From IMG/VR virus record IMGVR_UViG_3300038834_000178, positions 1 to 23,738 of that record: DNA of 23,738 nt. One strand, given 5' to 3'. Origin of the DNA: a virus. The translations under genes and the position numbers were made by a program. Under the pieces are notes generated by a model. It saw only the letters and a program-made list of their open reading frames with translations. It made no database searches and was not told the origin of the DNA. Shown here piece after piece: positions 1 through 5,936 of this stretch (its first letter is position 1; every line of letters starts with the position of its first letter).

Positions 1-1
1 C

Positions 2-32
2 TTGACTTTTTAAATTTTTTGTAGTAACTTTG
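2..32 (+). promoter_or_regulatory. Bacteroidota-type promoter with both boxes
   Basis: TTG lies at 2-4 and TAACTTTG at 25-32, a perfect match to the Bacteroidota housekeeping consensus TAnnTTTG with a 20-base spacer (17-23 is usual). Transcription should start near base 37. It would drive the four-gene unit that begins at 212. Unlike the other plus-strand promoters in the window it has a full TTG box, so the host polymerase should read it unaided. The match is seen in the sequence; activity is inferred. Confidence 0.72.
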
Positions 33-36
33 CTAC

Positions 37-211
37 GACTTTAGTCACAACCATACGGCCAAAGGTCTTGAGGACTTTGACCTGGGTTGTTCAGAGGGAG
101 GTTGCGTAAGTAACTTACAGGTCCTCCTACTACCGATTAGAGTTTACTATTACTTGTCTAGTATATGATAAGTAGTGACTAGGGCTAGCTATATACTTTA
201 ATTAAATACAT
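37..211 (+). promoter_or_regulatory. Long structured 5' leader without a gene
   Basis: About 175 bases lie between the predicted transcription start and the first start codon, with no convincing reading frame. A hairpin is visible at 97-127: GGAGG (97-101) pairs with CCTCC (123-127), then a 4x4 internal loop, then GTAAG (106-110) pairs with CTTAC (114-118). GACCT (79-83) can pair either with AGGTC at 63-67 or with AGGTC at 119-123, so two exclusive folds are possible. A second stem joins AGTATAT (160-166) and ATATACT (191-197). This could be an attenuator or translational control element, or an unprocessed small RNA. No known riboswitch or tRNA was recognised. Confidence 0.4.
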
Positions 212-490
212 ATGAATAAATACTTACTAGAGATCCTAGAAGACAATGAGTCTCTTGTCGCCACTGGGTTTGATGAAGCCATTATAGGTTTCACTTATGG
301 GTTAGAGACTAGAGCTGTCTATGATATAGATCAGGTTTTAGATATCCTTCAAAGAGATGATGGGATGACTCGTGAAGATGCTATGGAGCATTTTGATTAC
401 AACATTGCTGGTAGTTATGTAGGACCAAAGACACCGATCTTTGTTTACTGCACTGATCCAGCATTTACAATAGAGGGTAGCGATGAGTGA
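212..490 (+). CDS. Conserved small phage protein of unknown function
   Basis: A 92-residue acidic soluble protein without signal peptide or membrane segment. Its pattern (YLLEILEDN near the start, a YDIDQVLDIL stretch, then GMTREDAMEHFDYN and a VGPKTPIFVY end) resembles a small hypothetical protein I recall from several tailed marine phages; no biochemical role is known to me. It is the first gene of an operon in which the next start codon lies inside its 3' end (8-base overlap), so translation is probably coupled. The upstream sequence is A/T-rich with no Shine-Dalgarno, as usual in Bacteroidota. Gene reality is well supported; function is unknown. Confidence 0.85.
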   Translation: MNKYLLEILEDNESLVATGFDEAIIGFTYGLETRAVYDIDQVLDILQRDDGMTREDAMEHFDYNIAGSYVGPKTPIFVYCTDPAFTIEGSDE

Positions 491-734
491 TCAAGAGTTT
501 AAACTTAAAAACGTTTTAGAGAAAGATCAGATCAAAGCGTTACTTAAGGCACATACAAAAAGCCAGCTTCTAGAAAAAGCTATCGCTTGGGAGATCATGG
601 CTGGACAATACAAAAAACAATTAGACGATCTTCAAAAGGATCAAGAGTCTATAGATAAAGAGCGTGTTGAAGAATTTTTTAAATTAAATAAAGATGAGTT
701 ACAAAACGAACAAGACGACAAAAAAGAGGATTGA
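483..734 (+). CDS. Small charged helical protein, unknown function
   Basis: An 83-residue protein that is almost wholly predicted helix and very rich in Lys, Glu, Asp and Gln. Residues 25-80 look like a coiled coil (for example QYKKQLDDLQKDQ). There is no Cys, signal peptide or membrane segment. It overlaps the upstream gene by 8 bases and the downstream one by about 40, which fits a tightly packed phage operon. It could be a small assembly or regulatory protein acting as an oligomer, but nothing in the sequence fixes a role. Confidence 0.75.
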   Translation: MSDQEFKLKNVLEKDQIKALLKAHTKSQLLEKAIAWEIMAGQYKKQLDDLQKDQESIDKERVEEFFKLNKDELQNEQDDKKED

Positions 735-897
735 TTCTTTGCTTTCTAAAAATGCGTCATACCAGGCAGCTAATGTTTGTGTGACGAACTCTAAGACAAG
801 AAGGAAAGAAATAAATAGATATTGTAGGGTAAACTTTATCAACCCTATAAAAGATATCGACGAAGAATTTTACTCACGTATTAAAGATGCGAACTGA
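694..897 (+). CDS. Small basic protein, unknown function
   Basis: A 67-residue basic protein with a KTTKKRIDSLL start and a central SKTRRKEINRYCRVNF segment, then an acidic helix (DIDEEFYSRI). Lys/Arg clustering suggests nucleic-acid contact, but no named fold is recognised. The start overlaps the preceding gene by 41 bases. No later in-frame ATG exists in the frame, so either the long overlap is real or a non-ATG start is used. The stop overlaps the next ATG as TGATG (895-899), a sign of translational coupling. Confidence 0.68.
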   Translation: MSYKTNKTTKKRIDSLLSKNASYQAANVCVTNSKTRRKEINRYCRVNFINPIKDIDEEFYSRIKDAN

Positions 898-1217
898 TGG
901 CTAAGCTAAAAGCAAAAAGTATTAAGGATACTATTTCCGCTCTTCGTAACGGAAAGAGAGTTCGCCATATAGATCTTCAGACGTCATACTTAAATATGAA
1001 TGACACGGAGAGAAAGCTTCTTAAGTCTCTAGTTCAAAATAGGAGGAGGGAGCTTATGGATACGTTTGTAGAAACTAACGCTAACTCCTTATGGAGGCAG
1101 ATCTCTTTACTCGATAAGTTTATGTACCTTTTTACAAAAAATGAAGTGTATAATGTAAATAGATATTTTACCATTCATGGCGATTACGTGTCTGGTCATA
1201 TCTACTCTCCGCATTAA
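897..1217 (+). CDS. Hypothetical protein, last gene of first unit
   Basis: A 106-residue basic protein with a Lys/Arg-rich first half (KLKAKSIKDTISALRNGKRV) and an aromatic C-terminal half (LWRQISLLDKFMYLF, then YNVNRYFTIHGDY). No signal peptide or membrane segment is seen and I do not recognise the family. It is coupled to the preceding gene by a TGATG overlap. Its 3' end runs to within 11 bases of the next promoter element. No hairpin terminator is visible after it, so transcription may continue into the following unit. Confidence 0.75.
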   Translation: MAKLKAKSIKDTISALRNGKRVRHIDLQTSYLNMNDTERKLLKSLVQNRRRELMDTFVETNANSLWRQISLLDKFMYLFTKNEVYNVNRYFTIHGDYVSGHIYSPH

Positions 1218-1228
1218 TATTATATCAT

Positions 1229-1237
1229 TATATTTGC
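1229..1237 (+). promoter_or_regulatory. Putative phage late promoter, TATATTTGC copy 1
   Basis: TATATTTG at 1229-1236 matches the Bacteroidota -7 consensus exactly and is followed by C. There is no TTG in the 17-23 base window upstream. The same nine bases precede the genes at 4532, 8971 and 19724. The expected transcription start falls at about 1240-1242, right at the GTG start codon of the next gene. Confidence 0.55.
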
Positions 1238-1240
1238 GAT

Positions 1241-1714
1241 GTGGGTAAAAGAACACAGCCATATCGACTAGGTTTCCCTGAAAGATATTTTACAGAGGGG
1301 GATGATAGTGCTGGTTCTGATGAAACACATGCAAGAAAAATGAGAGCACGAAAAAAAGCATACGAAGAGGGTAAGAAGATAGACCTAAAAAAAGTAGCCA
1401 AGCTAGGCATGAAGGTTAGTAAGTCTCCTGCACAGCAGGCAGCTATAGCTATTTCTAAAAAAGAAAAGGCTGGGGAGATGAAGAAGGGTGGTAAGGTTGC
1501 ACGTAAAGCTTTGAGTGCTGCAGTAAAGAAAACATTAAGAGCTAAAGCTAAGAAGTCAGGTAAATCATATAGCACCTTAGTAAAGGTGTACCGCAGGGGC
1601 CAAGGAGCTTGGATGTCTGGCGGTAGCAGAAAAGGTATACCTATGGCTGCTTGGGCTATGGGTAGAGTGAATAGCTTTATTCGAGGATCTAAAAAACACG
1701 ATACAGACCTATAA
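1241..1714 (+). CDS. Basic DUF5824-like phage protein, GTG start
   Basis: A 157-residue strongly basic protein (pI clearly high from the Lys/Arg count). The first 40 residues contain LGFPERYF and a KMRARKKAYEEGKK helix; the C-terminal part has KVYRRGQGAWMSGGSRKG followed by AAWAMGRVNSFIRG. These two motifs recall DUF5824, a family found in phages and giant viruses; the assignment is from memory. GTG at 1241 is the only plausible start that keeps the conserved N-terminus; the ATG at 1239 is in another frame and stops after ten codons. Its role is unknown; a DNA-binding or virion-internal protein would fit the charge. It is followed after one base by the next gene. Confidence 0.8.
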   Translation: MGKRTQPYRLGFPERYFTEGDDSAGSDETHARKMRARKKAYEEGKKIDLKKVAKLGMKVSKSPAQQAAIAISKKEKAGEMKKGGKVARKALSAAVKKTLRAKAKKSGKSYSTLVKVYRRGQGAWMSGGSRKGIPMAAWAMGRVNSFIRGSKKHDTDL

Positions 1715-1715
1715 T

Positions 1716-2984
1716 ATGAAACACGGAAAATTAATGCCAGGTGGAGGACACCTAAAAATGCCAGGTGGTGGACGCCTTTACGATTACATGAAAAAAGGCG
1801 GAAAGCTAAAGATGGTAAAAAATGATAAGGGTGAAATGGTTCCCTTTTATGCTGCAGACGGTAAGGGTAAAATGGAGTACGGAGGTAAGACTATGGGGCA
1901 TGGAGGTGTGATGGAGGATGGTCCTATGCTTGTTATCAAACTAGGTAAGGATGGTATGAAATATATGGAAGAGGGAGGTAAAAATGGAGACGAAGAATCT
2001 AGCGATTCTTACGAAGGGTTTAGTGAAGACGATCCATATAATGAAAGAGCTAAAGGCACAAGAGATAACGAGTTACTCAATGACGACGGAAAGACTATGT
2101 TTAATTCAGGGATTGAAGGTTTTAATCCTAAAACATTAGGAGAATTCTCAAGTAGATTTTTTGTTCGTCAAAGTGAAGATGATCCCATGGCTGCTCCAAG
2201 AAGAGCTGTAAAGCTTGATGATGGAACTTTAAGACCTATATCTAAAGAAGAGTTTCTTTTTATGAATGAACAATTTAAAAATAATGATTACGGCGATTCT
2301 TCTGAAGGCGGAAAAAAAGTCCCTGAAAAAAGAACAATTCAATTTTATTTACCTGAATACACTCCTAACTATGATGATACGGGTAAGATAGAAAGTTATT
2401 CAAATAGAAGAGACGCACCAGGCACTGCTGAAGGAGCCAGAGAGGGTTTATCATTTAATTCTAGGTTTGATAATGAACTCGATAAATTCTATGATACTGA
2501 AGCTTTTGATGTAAGAGCAGCCGCAATGTTGTCAGATACAGAAAAAATAAAACTTGGTATTACATCACCAAGCGGACAACCTTTGATGAACGAAAAGGAA
2601 ATACAAGAAAAATTAAAACAACTTGCAAGCGAGTTTGGTGATGCGTTTAAAAGATCACAAGCTCATGTCAAAGGAAGTGATTTTGCTGCTAAAACATTTT
2701 TTGGTTTAGCTGGAGATAGTCAAGGTTTAGAGGCTTTAGAAAGCAAAGCTTCTAAAATTAGAACTAGTGTAGGAGGAATTGAGGAAGATCCAGTAGAAAC
2801 ATCTGGTGCTGGGATGGATACTGCAGGCATGCAGCGTGTTGAGTCTCCTGACTTTAGTACACCAGTACCAAGTTCATTGAGAGAAGAGACTGCTTCAACA
2901 ATGAATTTTGGGGGTAGACTTCGCATGGCTAATCAAGGCATGAAGACAGCTAGGCGTACTGTCTTTAGATTTCCAAGATCATAA
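1716..2984 (+). CDS. Large hypothetical protein with Gly/Lys/Met-rich N-terminus
   Basis: A 422-residue protein of two unlike parts. Residues 1-92 are rich in Gly, Lys and Met with short repeated GG motifs (MPGGGHLKMPGGGRL, MEYGGKTMGHGG, MEEGGK), a low-complexity type common next to structural genes in marine phages. Residues 93-422 are mixed and acidic, with many predicted helices (for example EKEIQEKLKQLASEFGDAF) and a basic tail ending in RTVFRFPRS. No enzyme motif, signal peptide or membrane span is visible. It may be a minor virion protein, by position and composition only. It ends five bases before a strong terminator, closing the unit that starts at 1241. Confidence 0.75.
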   Translation: MKHGKLMPGGGHLKMPGGGRLYDYMKKGGKLKMVKNDKGEMVPFYAADGKGKMEYGGKTMGHGGVMEDGPMLVIKLGKDGMKYMEEGGKNGDEESSDSYEGFSEDDPYNERAKGTRDNELLNDDGKTMFNSGIEGFNPKTLGEFSSRFFVRQSEDDPMAAPRRAVKLDDGTLRPISKEEFLFMNEQFKNNDYGDSSEGGKKVPEKRTIQFYLPEYTPNYDDTGKIESYSNRRDAPGTAEGAREGLSFNSRFDNELDKFYDTEAFDVRAAAMLSDTEKIKLGITSPSGQPLMNEKEIQEKLKQLASEFGDAFKRSQAHVKGSDFAAKTFFGLAGDSQGLEALESKASKIRTSVGGIEEDPVETSGAGMDTAGMQRVESPDFSTPVPSSLREETASTMNFGGRLRMANQGMKTARRTVFRFPRS

Positions 2985-2988
2985 TAAA

Positions 2989-3013
2989 AAAAGAGGGGCA
3001 TAACCCCTCTTTT
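2989..3013. terminator. Bidirectional intrinsic terminator
   Basis: A perfect 10-base-pair stem, AAAAGAGGGG (2989-2998) and CCCCTCTTTT (3004-3013), closes a CATAA loop. It lies between convergent genes: the plus-strand gene stops at 2984 and the minus-strand gene stops at 3018. On the minus strand the stem runs on into further Ts, giving a tract of seven; on the plus strand four Ts are followed by ATATTTA. Confidence 0.9.
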
Positions 3014-3017
3014 ATAT

Positions 3018-3494
3018 TTATAGCATTTTGTAAGTAGAGTATTGTTTCTTATGTAAAACTCTAATGCTTGTTGTTGTTTCAAGCACTCCATCTTTATTGA
3101 TTTTTGTTTTACCATTATCCTTGTATGTATTTACCCAATCATCGCTAATCACTAGGCTAGTGGCAATATTTATAGGCGTTTCGTCATACATGTGACCTTC
3201 TACTACATACACTCCTGGTCTGTCAAAGTAAACTTTCATCTGACTCTCTCCGTATTTGATCTTGTAAAGAGCTAACTGGATATCTTCATCACTTAAATCT
3301 GGTTTAGCAAATAAACTATCTACACTATCTAGATCATTTGCATCAACTGTAGTAATCTTCCATATCCATACTTCGTCAGGTACTACAGCACCTTTCTCGA
3401 TATTGATGTACTGAATAAATGGTTCTGATAAAAATTCTTGACAGAAAAGTGTGCCGCTAAATACTAGGGCGAGTGTTAAAAATAAATTCTTCAT
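3018..3494 (-). CDS. Secreted protein of unknown function, likely cargo gene
   Basis: A 158-residue protein on the opposite strand to its neighbours. Residues 1-19 form a signal peptide (MKNLFLTLALVFSGTLFCQ) of the Bacteroidota style in which the mature protein starts at or near Gln; the Cys lacks a good lipobox, so a lipoprotein is less likely. The mature part is acidic. The segment MKVYFDRPGVYVVEGHMYD looks like a strand pair of a PKD/Ig-like beta-sandwich, followed by TSLVISDDWV. It probably acts in the periplasm or at the cell surface. It has its own promoter (3521-3552) and terminator (2989-3013), the arrangement of a 'moron', expressed separately from virion genes. Confidence 0.85.
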   Translation of the reverse strand: MKNLFLTLALVFSGTLFCQEFLSEPFIQYINIEKGAVVPDEVWIWKITTVDANDLDSVDSLFAKPDLSDEDIQLALYKIKYGESQMKVYFDRPGVYVVEGHMYDETPINIATSLVISDDWVNTYKDNGKTKINKDGVLETTTSIRVLHKKQYSTYKML

Positions 3495-3502
3495 AGCTTT
3501 TA

Positions 3503-3510
3503 TATATTTG
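3503..3510 (+). promoter_or_regulatory. Possible promoter for the 3579 gene pair
   Basis: TATATTTG at 3503-3510 matches the -7 consensus on the plus strand and lies about 70 bases before the ATG at 3579. It has no TTG box upstream, and the next base is T rather than the C shared by the four TATATTTGC copies. It lies downstream of the minus-strand promoter here, inside that gene's short leader. An alternative is TTG at 3508-3510 with TAATTTTT at 3529-3536. The pair at 3579-4078 needs a promoter in this gap, since the terminator and a reversed gene separate it from the previous unit. Confidence 0.35.
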
Positions 3511-3520
3511 TTGTTTGATT

Positions 3521-3552
3521 CAAGTATATAATTTTTATTCGATACAAGTCAA
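3521..3552 (-). promoter_or_regulatory. Bacteroidota-type promoter for the secreted minus-strand gene
   Basis: Read on the minus strand, TTG (complement of 3550-3552), 21 bases, then TATACTTG (complement of 3521-3528). This matches TTG-N17-23-TAnnTTTG in all but one base. Predicted start of transcription is near 3516, giving a leader of about 20 bases before the ATG at 3494. It appears to be a host-type promoter, so the gene may be on regardless of phage stage. Confidence 0.65.
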
Positions 3553-3578
3553 GTTTTTTCAACTTTTTAACAAATAAC

Positions 3579-3878
3579 ATGAGGGCAGGTAAGAAGCGTG
3601 ATCCAAAAGTAGGTACGGGTAAAAAGCCTAAAGGCTCGGATAGACGCTTGTATACAGATGAAAACCCCAAGGATACAGTAAGCATCAAGTTTGCTACAGT
3701 ACAAGATGCAAAGGATACAGTAGCTAAGGTGATGCGTATCAACAAACCGTTTGCTAGAAAGATACAGATACTTACAGTAGGAGAACAAAGATCTAGATAT
3801 TCTAAGCCTAAGAAAGTAAAGCAGATGAATATATTTAAAAAAGCAAAAGAAGCGTTACGCAGAAAACATAACAAATGA
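3579..3878 (+). CDS. Small basic DUF5872-like phage protein
   Basis: A 99-residue very basic protein. Residues 7-30 contain RDPKVGTGKKPKGSDRRLY followed by TDENPKDTV, a signature I associate with DUF5872, seen in phages and giant viruses (from memory). The middle has NKPFARKIQILTVGEQR and the end is a Lys/Arg-rich helix. Such charge suggests binding to DNA or RNA, perhaps inside the capsid, but the function of the family is not known to me. The stop overlaps the next start (ATGA at 3875-3878), so the two genes are translationally coupled. Confidence 0.8.
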   Translation: MRAGKKRDPKVGTGKKPKGSDRRLYTDENPKDTVSIKFATVQDAKDTVAKVMRINKPFARKIQILTVGEQRSRYSKPKKVKQMNIFKKAKEALRRKHNK

Positions 3879-4078
3879 GGTACGGCAAAAAAAGAAAACT
3901 AAAGGAAGGTGGTAAGCTAACCATGACAAACAAAAGTGTTAAGGTAGATCCCCCTAAAGGATATCACTGGATGGAAGAGTCAGGAAGATTCTACCTTATG
4001 GAAGGAGAATATCAGCCTCATGACGGAGCTGTAGAAAAAGCTAAGTTCAAAGTTGTGACTCACCCAAAAGCTAAATAA
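3875..4078 (+). CDS. Small hypothetical protein, conserved-looking
   Basis: A 67-residue basic protein: a Lys-rich start (RYGKKRKLKEGGKL), then DPPKGYHWMEESGRFYLMEG and EYQPHDGAVEKAKF. The GYHWM...YLMEGEY...PH-GA layout looks like a small beta-rich fold I recall from other phage hypothetical proteins; no function is known. The KEGGK motif echoes the protein at 1716-2984. It overlaps the upstream gene by four bases and the convergent minus-strand gene by eight bases at its 3' end, with no terminator hairpin between them. Confidence 0.75.
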   Translation: MRYGKKRKLKEGGKLTMTNKSVKVDPPKGYHWMEESGRFYLMEGEYQPHDGAVEKAKFKVVTHPKAK

Positions 4079-4502
4079 CAATCTGCTCTAATCCCTCTAG
4101 CTTCCTATAGAACTTTTGTACTGTCAACCTAGCACGCTGTGTTATAGTGTATCTGTTTTTATAGTTTTTCCTTTCGTGGAATAGAGCTTCAGAAAAAGAC
4201 ATCTCATTGACTTTGGTTCTGTCGAAGGCTTTTTCTATCCACCCACGTTTCTGTAAAGGATACAGAACTTTTTGTTTGAACTTACGTGGGCTCTGATATA
4301 ACGCATCAGCCATATGGTCGGCTGTAAAAAACTCGTAGTCGTACATAAATATTAAGACGTTGATCTCGTTCATGGTAAGATCTGTACTGTTCGATATGTC
4401 ACGTATAGCGTGCTTATAGTACTTCATATAGTTCTTCCCGACATACCTATCATTAAGATAACTGAACTCTCGTATCTTACGTCCTTTATGATATCTACTC
4501 AT
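4071..4502 (-). CDS. Winged-helix DNA-binding protein, putative phage regulator
   Basis: A 143-residue basic protein read from the ATG at 4502. Residues 43-60 (LTMNEINVLIFMYDYEFF) match the first helix of MarR-like winged-helix domains; 60-70 (FTADHMADALY) and 71-90 (SPRKFKQKVLYPLQKRGWI) fit the helix-turn-helix, with the recognition helix followed by a short strand; 117-121 (RYTIT) fits the wing; a C-terminal helix TVQKFYRKLEG could dimerise. An upstream in-frame ATG would add 36 residues that are only the antisense of the fibre gene, so it was not used. It lies divergent from the late unit at 4532 with 29 bases between, so it may control that promoter or itself. It overlaps its convergent neighbour by eight bases. 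Confidence 0.75.
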   Translation of the reverse strand: MSRYHKGRKIREFSYLNDRYVGKNYMKYYKHAIRDISNSTDLTMNEINVLIFMYDYEFFTADHMADALYQSPRKFKQKVLYPLQKRGWIEKAFDRTKVNEMSFSEALFHERKNYKNRYTITQRARLTVQKFYRKLEGLEQIVI

Positions 4503-4507
4503 TTGAT

Positions 4508-4516
4508 TATATTTGC
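4508..4516 (+). promoter_or_regulatory. Putative phage late promoter, TATATTTGC copy 2
   Basis: TATATTTGC lies in the 29-base gap between the divergent regulator and the gene at 4532. There is no TTG at the usual distance upstream, which is inside the regulator gene. Transcription should start near 4520, leaving a leader of about 12 bases. It would drive the unit from 4532 to the terminase at 8933. Confidence 0.6.
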
Positions 4517-4531
4517 TGTAAAAATAAGAAC

Positions 4532-5404
4532 ATGGGAACTCTTTCTGGAAATGCAATAAAAAATACTTATCAGGGTTTATTAAAGACCTCTGATGCAGCT
4601 GCTCTAACATCCTCGTTAAAGGTTATAGAAGATGGCACTGGAGTAGATAGTGCTTTATCACTTTCTACAGCAGCTGTAAAGGTTGAAACTTTAGAAATAA
4701 ATACTGTAGCAAATGGATCGTCTAGTACTGTTTTAGTTTGGGATAGTTCTACTAAGTCAGTTTCTAAAAGACCACTTCCTATATTTGATCCTGTAACAAC
4801 TACAGTATCAGGTTCTCCGAATCCTGTAGTAACGATAGCTGACTCTGCAAATAATTCTACAGCAATTACTTTTAGTGGTGGCACAGGATTAGATGTAACA
4901 TCGTCAGGTAATACAATTACATTTGCTCAAACTGCGGCAACAAGAAGTACTATAACAGGAGCAGTTACATTAACAGCTGCAGATTCTCATAAAACTCATC
5001 TGCTAGATGCAAATGCAATAAATGGTGATACAATAACGTTACCTGCATGCGCAGATGGATTGTACTTTAAGTTTTTATTTATTACAACAAAAGGAACCGA
5101 GTTTAAAATTGTTACAGCTAACGCTGCAGGATCAGGAACAGTAGATAGGTTTATAGGTAAGGTGGTTGTAGGGAGTACTACTGACGATCAAGTGGCTGTT
5201 CAGCGTGTAACAAATACAGGAAATTCATTTGACAATGATACCTTGACCATTGACGGAGATTCTGCAACAAGTGGCGGAATCGAAGGTGATGTAATAGAAA
5301 TTTATGGAGCTACTATTTCTAGTATAGCGACATGGGTTGTTGATGCAAGGCTGACTACAACAAATTCTAACCCGTCTAGTATTGCAGTAATAGGTGCTTC
5401 ATAA
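4532..5404 (+). CDS. Virion appendage or fibre-like protein
   Basis: A 290-residue Thr/Ser/Gly/Ala-rich protein without Cys-rich or enzymatic motifs. The start (GTLSGNAIKNTYQGLLKTSD) followed by a KVIEDGTGVDSALSLSTAAV segment is a pattern I associate with the N-termini of phage fibre and appendage proteins, where it forms the attachment and trimer-starting part. Residues 75-140 are beta-rich repeats; the C-terminal half (ITLPACADGLYFKFLFI, DRFIGKVVVG, WVVDARLTTT) looks like a compact beta domain. It is probably a virion surface protein; whether head or tail is open. It is the first gene after the late-type promoter and overlaps the next gene as TAATG. Confidence 0.72.
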   Translation: MGTLSGNAIKNTYQGLLKTSDAAALTSSLKVIEDGTGVDSALSLSTAAVKVETLEINTVANGSSSTVLVWDSSTKSVSKRPLPIFDPVTTTVSGSPNPVVTIADSANNSTAITFSGGTGLDVTSSGNTITFAQTAATRSTITGAVTLTAADSHKTHLLDANAINGDTITLPACADGLYFKFLFITTKGTEFKIVTANAAGSGTVDRFIGKVVVGSTTDDQVAVQRVTNTGNSFDNDTLTIDGDSATSGGIEGDVIEIYGATISSIATWVVDARLTTTNSNPSSIAVIGAS

Positions 5405-5682
5405 TGAGCAGCAAGCACGACGCCATAGAAGAGATAGCTGAAGTATTAGAGACATTAAACGATATTATATCTAAGTACGAACTAGAAGATGACTTTGCAT
5501 ATGTCTTCTGTTGCGCTGTGCCTATAGGTGTCAATGTTTTTGAAACAGAATATACGGCAGGATACTCTTGGAGTACAATGGGTAGAACAGAGTTTAATGC
5601 TATACTTACTATACTAGAAAACGCTTACCACAAACGTGATGACGGAAAGTGGGAGCTATTGAATAACATATCACTAAATTAA
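5404..5682 (+). CDS. Small acidic hypothetical protein
   Basis: A 92-residue acidic protein. A helix at 4-27 (HDAIEEIAEVLETLNDIISK) is followed by a beta stretch with two adjacent Cys (VFCCAVPIGVNVF), a GYSWSTMGR segment, a second helix and a short tail. The layout helix-strands-helix suggests a small globular domain, but I do not recognise it. The start overlaps the stop of the fibre-like gene, so it is co-translated with a structural gene. Confidence 0.75.
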   Translation: MSSKHDAIEEIAEVLETLNDIISKYELEDDFAYVFCCAVPIGVNVFETEYTAGYSWSTMGRTEFNAILTILENAYHKRDDGKWELLNNISLN

Positions 5683-5694
5683 AATTAATTACAT

Positions 5695-5934
5695 ATGGCA
5701 AACATTATCAGAAAAATAGTTGTTGGCCCCAATCCTAAAGACGCAATGGCTTACTATCTAGGTATGCGTGCAGGAGACGGCAAGGTGTCAGCTATTATGG
5801 AAGACGAAAGGTCTTTATACAAATACAATGTTCGTAGATACGAAGTCTATATAGAAGACCAAGATTCTACTTACCTTTGGAAAACTGTTGAGAATCAACC
5901 AGTATTAATTGAATATGATTGTAAATTTGAATAG
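5695..5934 (+). CDS. Small conserved-looking phage protein, unknown function
   Basis: A 79-residue protein starting MANIIRKIVVGPNPKDAMAY, with a GMRAGDGKVSAIMEDE middle and a WKTVENQPVLIEYD end. It reminds me of a short protein found beside terminase genes in other marine phages; no role is known. It is mostly beta strand by pattern. The ATG is preceded by the A/T-rich run AATTAATTACAT, much like the sequence before the first gene at 212, and no Shine-Dalgarno is present. Two bases separate it from the GroES-like gene. Confidence 0.75.
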   Translation: MANIIRKIVVGPNPKDAMAYYLGMRAGDGKVSAIMEDERSLYKYNVRRYEVYIEDQDSTYLWKTVENQPVLIEYDCKFE

Positions 5935-5936
5935 AC

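Noticed and set aside
37-211. A tRNA or known riboswitch in the leader
   Set aside because: No T-loop, anticodon arm or acceptor pairing was found on either strand, and no riboswitch core was recognised.
1228-1575. Long open frame on the minus strand
   Set aside because: It mirrors the basic DUF5824-like gene; Lys codons read backwards give Phe/Leu-rich nonsense with no start context.
4503-4610. N-terminal extension of the minus-strand regulator to an upstream ATG
   Set aside because: The extra 36 residues are only the antisense of the conserved start of the fibre-like gene; the ATG at 4502 gives a normal start.
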